Below the pieces are notes generated by a model. The model searched no databases, was not told where the DNA came from, and was given only the letters and a program-made list of their open reading frames with translations. From Myxococcaceae bacterium (lineage in GTDB: Bacteria; Myxococcota; Myxococcia; Myxococcales; Myxococcaceae), in contig SECN01000063.1 in NCBI GenBank assembly GCA_004173515.1, forward strand, positions 1 to 64,000: a stretch of DNA of 64,000 bases, read 5' to 3'. Within the stretch, counting starts at the first letter, position 1. Every line of letters starts with the position of its first letter. The translations under genes were made by a program, and so were the position numbers. Of the stretch, positions 63,514 to 64,000 are shown in pieces.

Positions 63514-64000
63514 ATGGGGCGTGAGCACACGGGGCCAGGACCGCACGGGTCCGGCACCGACAGGGACGACGAGGGGACAGCCTCCCCCCGCGGGCCCGGT
63601 GTGCGCGCCGACTCCGACCTTCCGTCCATTCCGTCCCCGACGCTCGCGGACACCAGCCACGCCGCGGGCGCCCTGGGCACCGGCATCGAAGTGCTCTTCA
63701 CCACCTCCGAGCGCGCCCTCCAGTGGGCGTGGCTGGTGCTCCAACTGGCCCGGGGCGTGGTGGACGCCACCCCGCGCGGCGACGCCTTCCTGCGCGAGGC
63801 CCGCGCGTGCGCGGTGGATTTCCTGGACCACATCCCGCCGCACGTGCGCCGCAGCGTCGAGGAGGTGCTCGTCTTCGGCAACCTCTGGCAGGCCGTGGGC
63901 GTCCGCCTGCGCCGCCGGGGCACCTTCCCCCAGAGCGACGACGAGGCGTGGCGCCAGCTCAGCGAGGACGTGGAGCTGCTCCAGCGCGCCGCGCAGGCCC
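63514..64000 (+). CDS. uncharacterised protein, N-terminal part (3' cut by window edge)
   Basis: The frame from ATG 63514, with GGAG upstream, stays open to the right edge (162 codons). The first 45 residues are Gly/Asp/Pro-rich and likely disordered; then helical segments follow (GTGIEVLFTTSERALQWAW, LVLQLARGVVDATPRG, SVEEVLVFGNLWQAVGVRL). No family was recognised. The 175-base gap before it shows nothing distinctive. Confidence 0.6.
   Translation, partial: MGREHTGPGPHGSGTDRDDEGTASPRGPGVRADSDLPSIPSPTLADTSHAAGALGTGIEVLFTTSERALQWAWLVLQLARGVVDATPRGDAFLREARACAVDFLDHIPPHVRRSVEEVLVFGNLWQAVGVRLRRRGTFPQSDDEAWRQLSEDVELLQRAAQA

Overview
The window is very GC-rich and reads as a chromosome segment of a myxobacterium, probably Corallococcus or Myxococcus-like. 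Supporting traits are Ser/Thr kinases fused to sensory or cyclase domains, a large NRPS/PKS operon, TIGR02270-type type VI secretion accessory genes, and long open shadow frames caused by strong third-position GC. The species is an inference from gene content; no rRNA or other marker gene is present.

Layout. (1) 1-8916: housekeeping and envelope genes: a LysM protein cut by the window edge, deoD, an AlkB-like dioxygenase, a RIO kinase with a huge repetitive tail, an L,D-transpeptidase, an amidase and a TonB-like protein. (2) 9088-17478: signalling block: a zinc-finger/kinase/TPR protein, a broken sirtuin, a kinase-receiver-adenylate cyclase fusion, an FHA-GAF-adenylate cyclase, and a CRP-family regulator with two tandem TGTGA-N6-TCACA-type boxes upstream. 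Together these look like a complete cAMP synthesis and sensing unit. (3) 17479-17902: gene-free but full of perfect hairpins; candidate structured RNA. (4) 17903-45578, all on the minus strand: a lipopeptide-polyketide operon. Gene order is FAAL-ACP-C-A-PCP, then PKS (KS-AT-KR-ACP), PKS (KS-AT-KR-ACP-ACP*-sulfotransferase), a Ser-type C-A-PCP, a broken PKS module, an MFS exporter and a penicillin-acylase-family hydrolase. No thioesterase is visible. (5) 46350-50250: copper/cytochrome genes (multi-CxxCH lipoprotein, DUF1775, small lipoprotein, two SCO-like proteins, YtkA/FixH-like protein). (6) 50333-56090: a type VI secretion cargo island (PAAR-like, DUF6484, AHH nuclease toxin, immunity proteins, TIGR02270, KS-like protein). 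(7) 56195-58227: a metallo-mystery pair (MauG-like enzyme plus MbnP-like copper protein). (8) 58312-62755: a damaged xdhC-xanthine dehydrogenase pair. (9) A ferritin-like DUF2383 gene and a partial gene at the right edge.

The strongest unusual signals are in the assembly line. One KS has Ser in place of the catalytic Cys. A sulfotransferase is fused mid-line behind a carrier-like domain without the phosphopantetheine Ser. Two of three KRs lack the catalytic Tyr, and the last protein ends in an acidic docking-like tail with no partner in the window. Three genes (sirtuin, last PKS, xdhC/xdh) carry frame-breaking internal deletions whose joints all follow the pentamer CTGCG. This must be resolved as biology or assembly error before any of the three is called a pseudogene.
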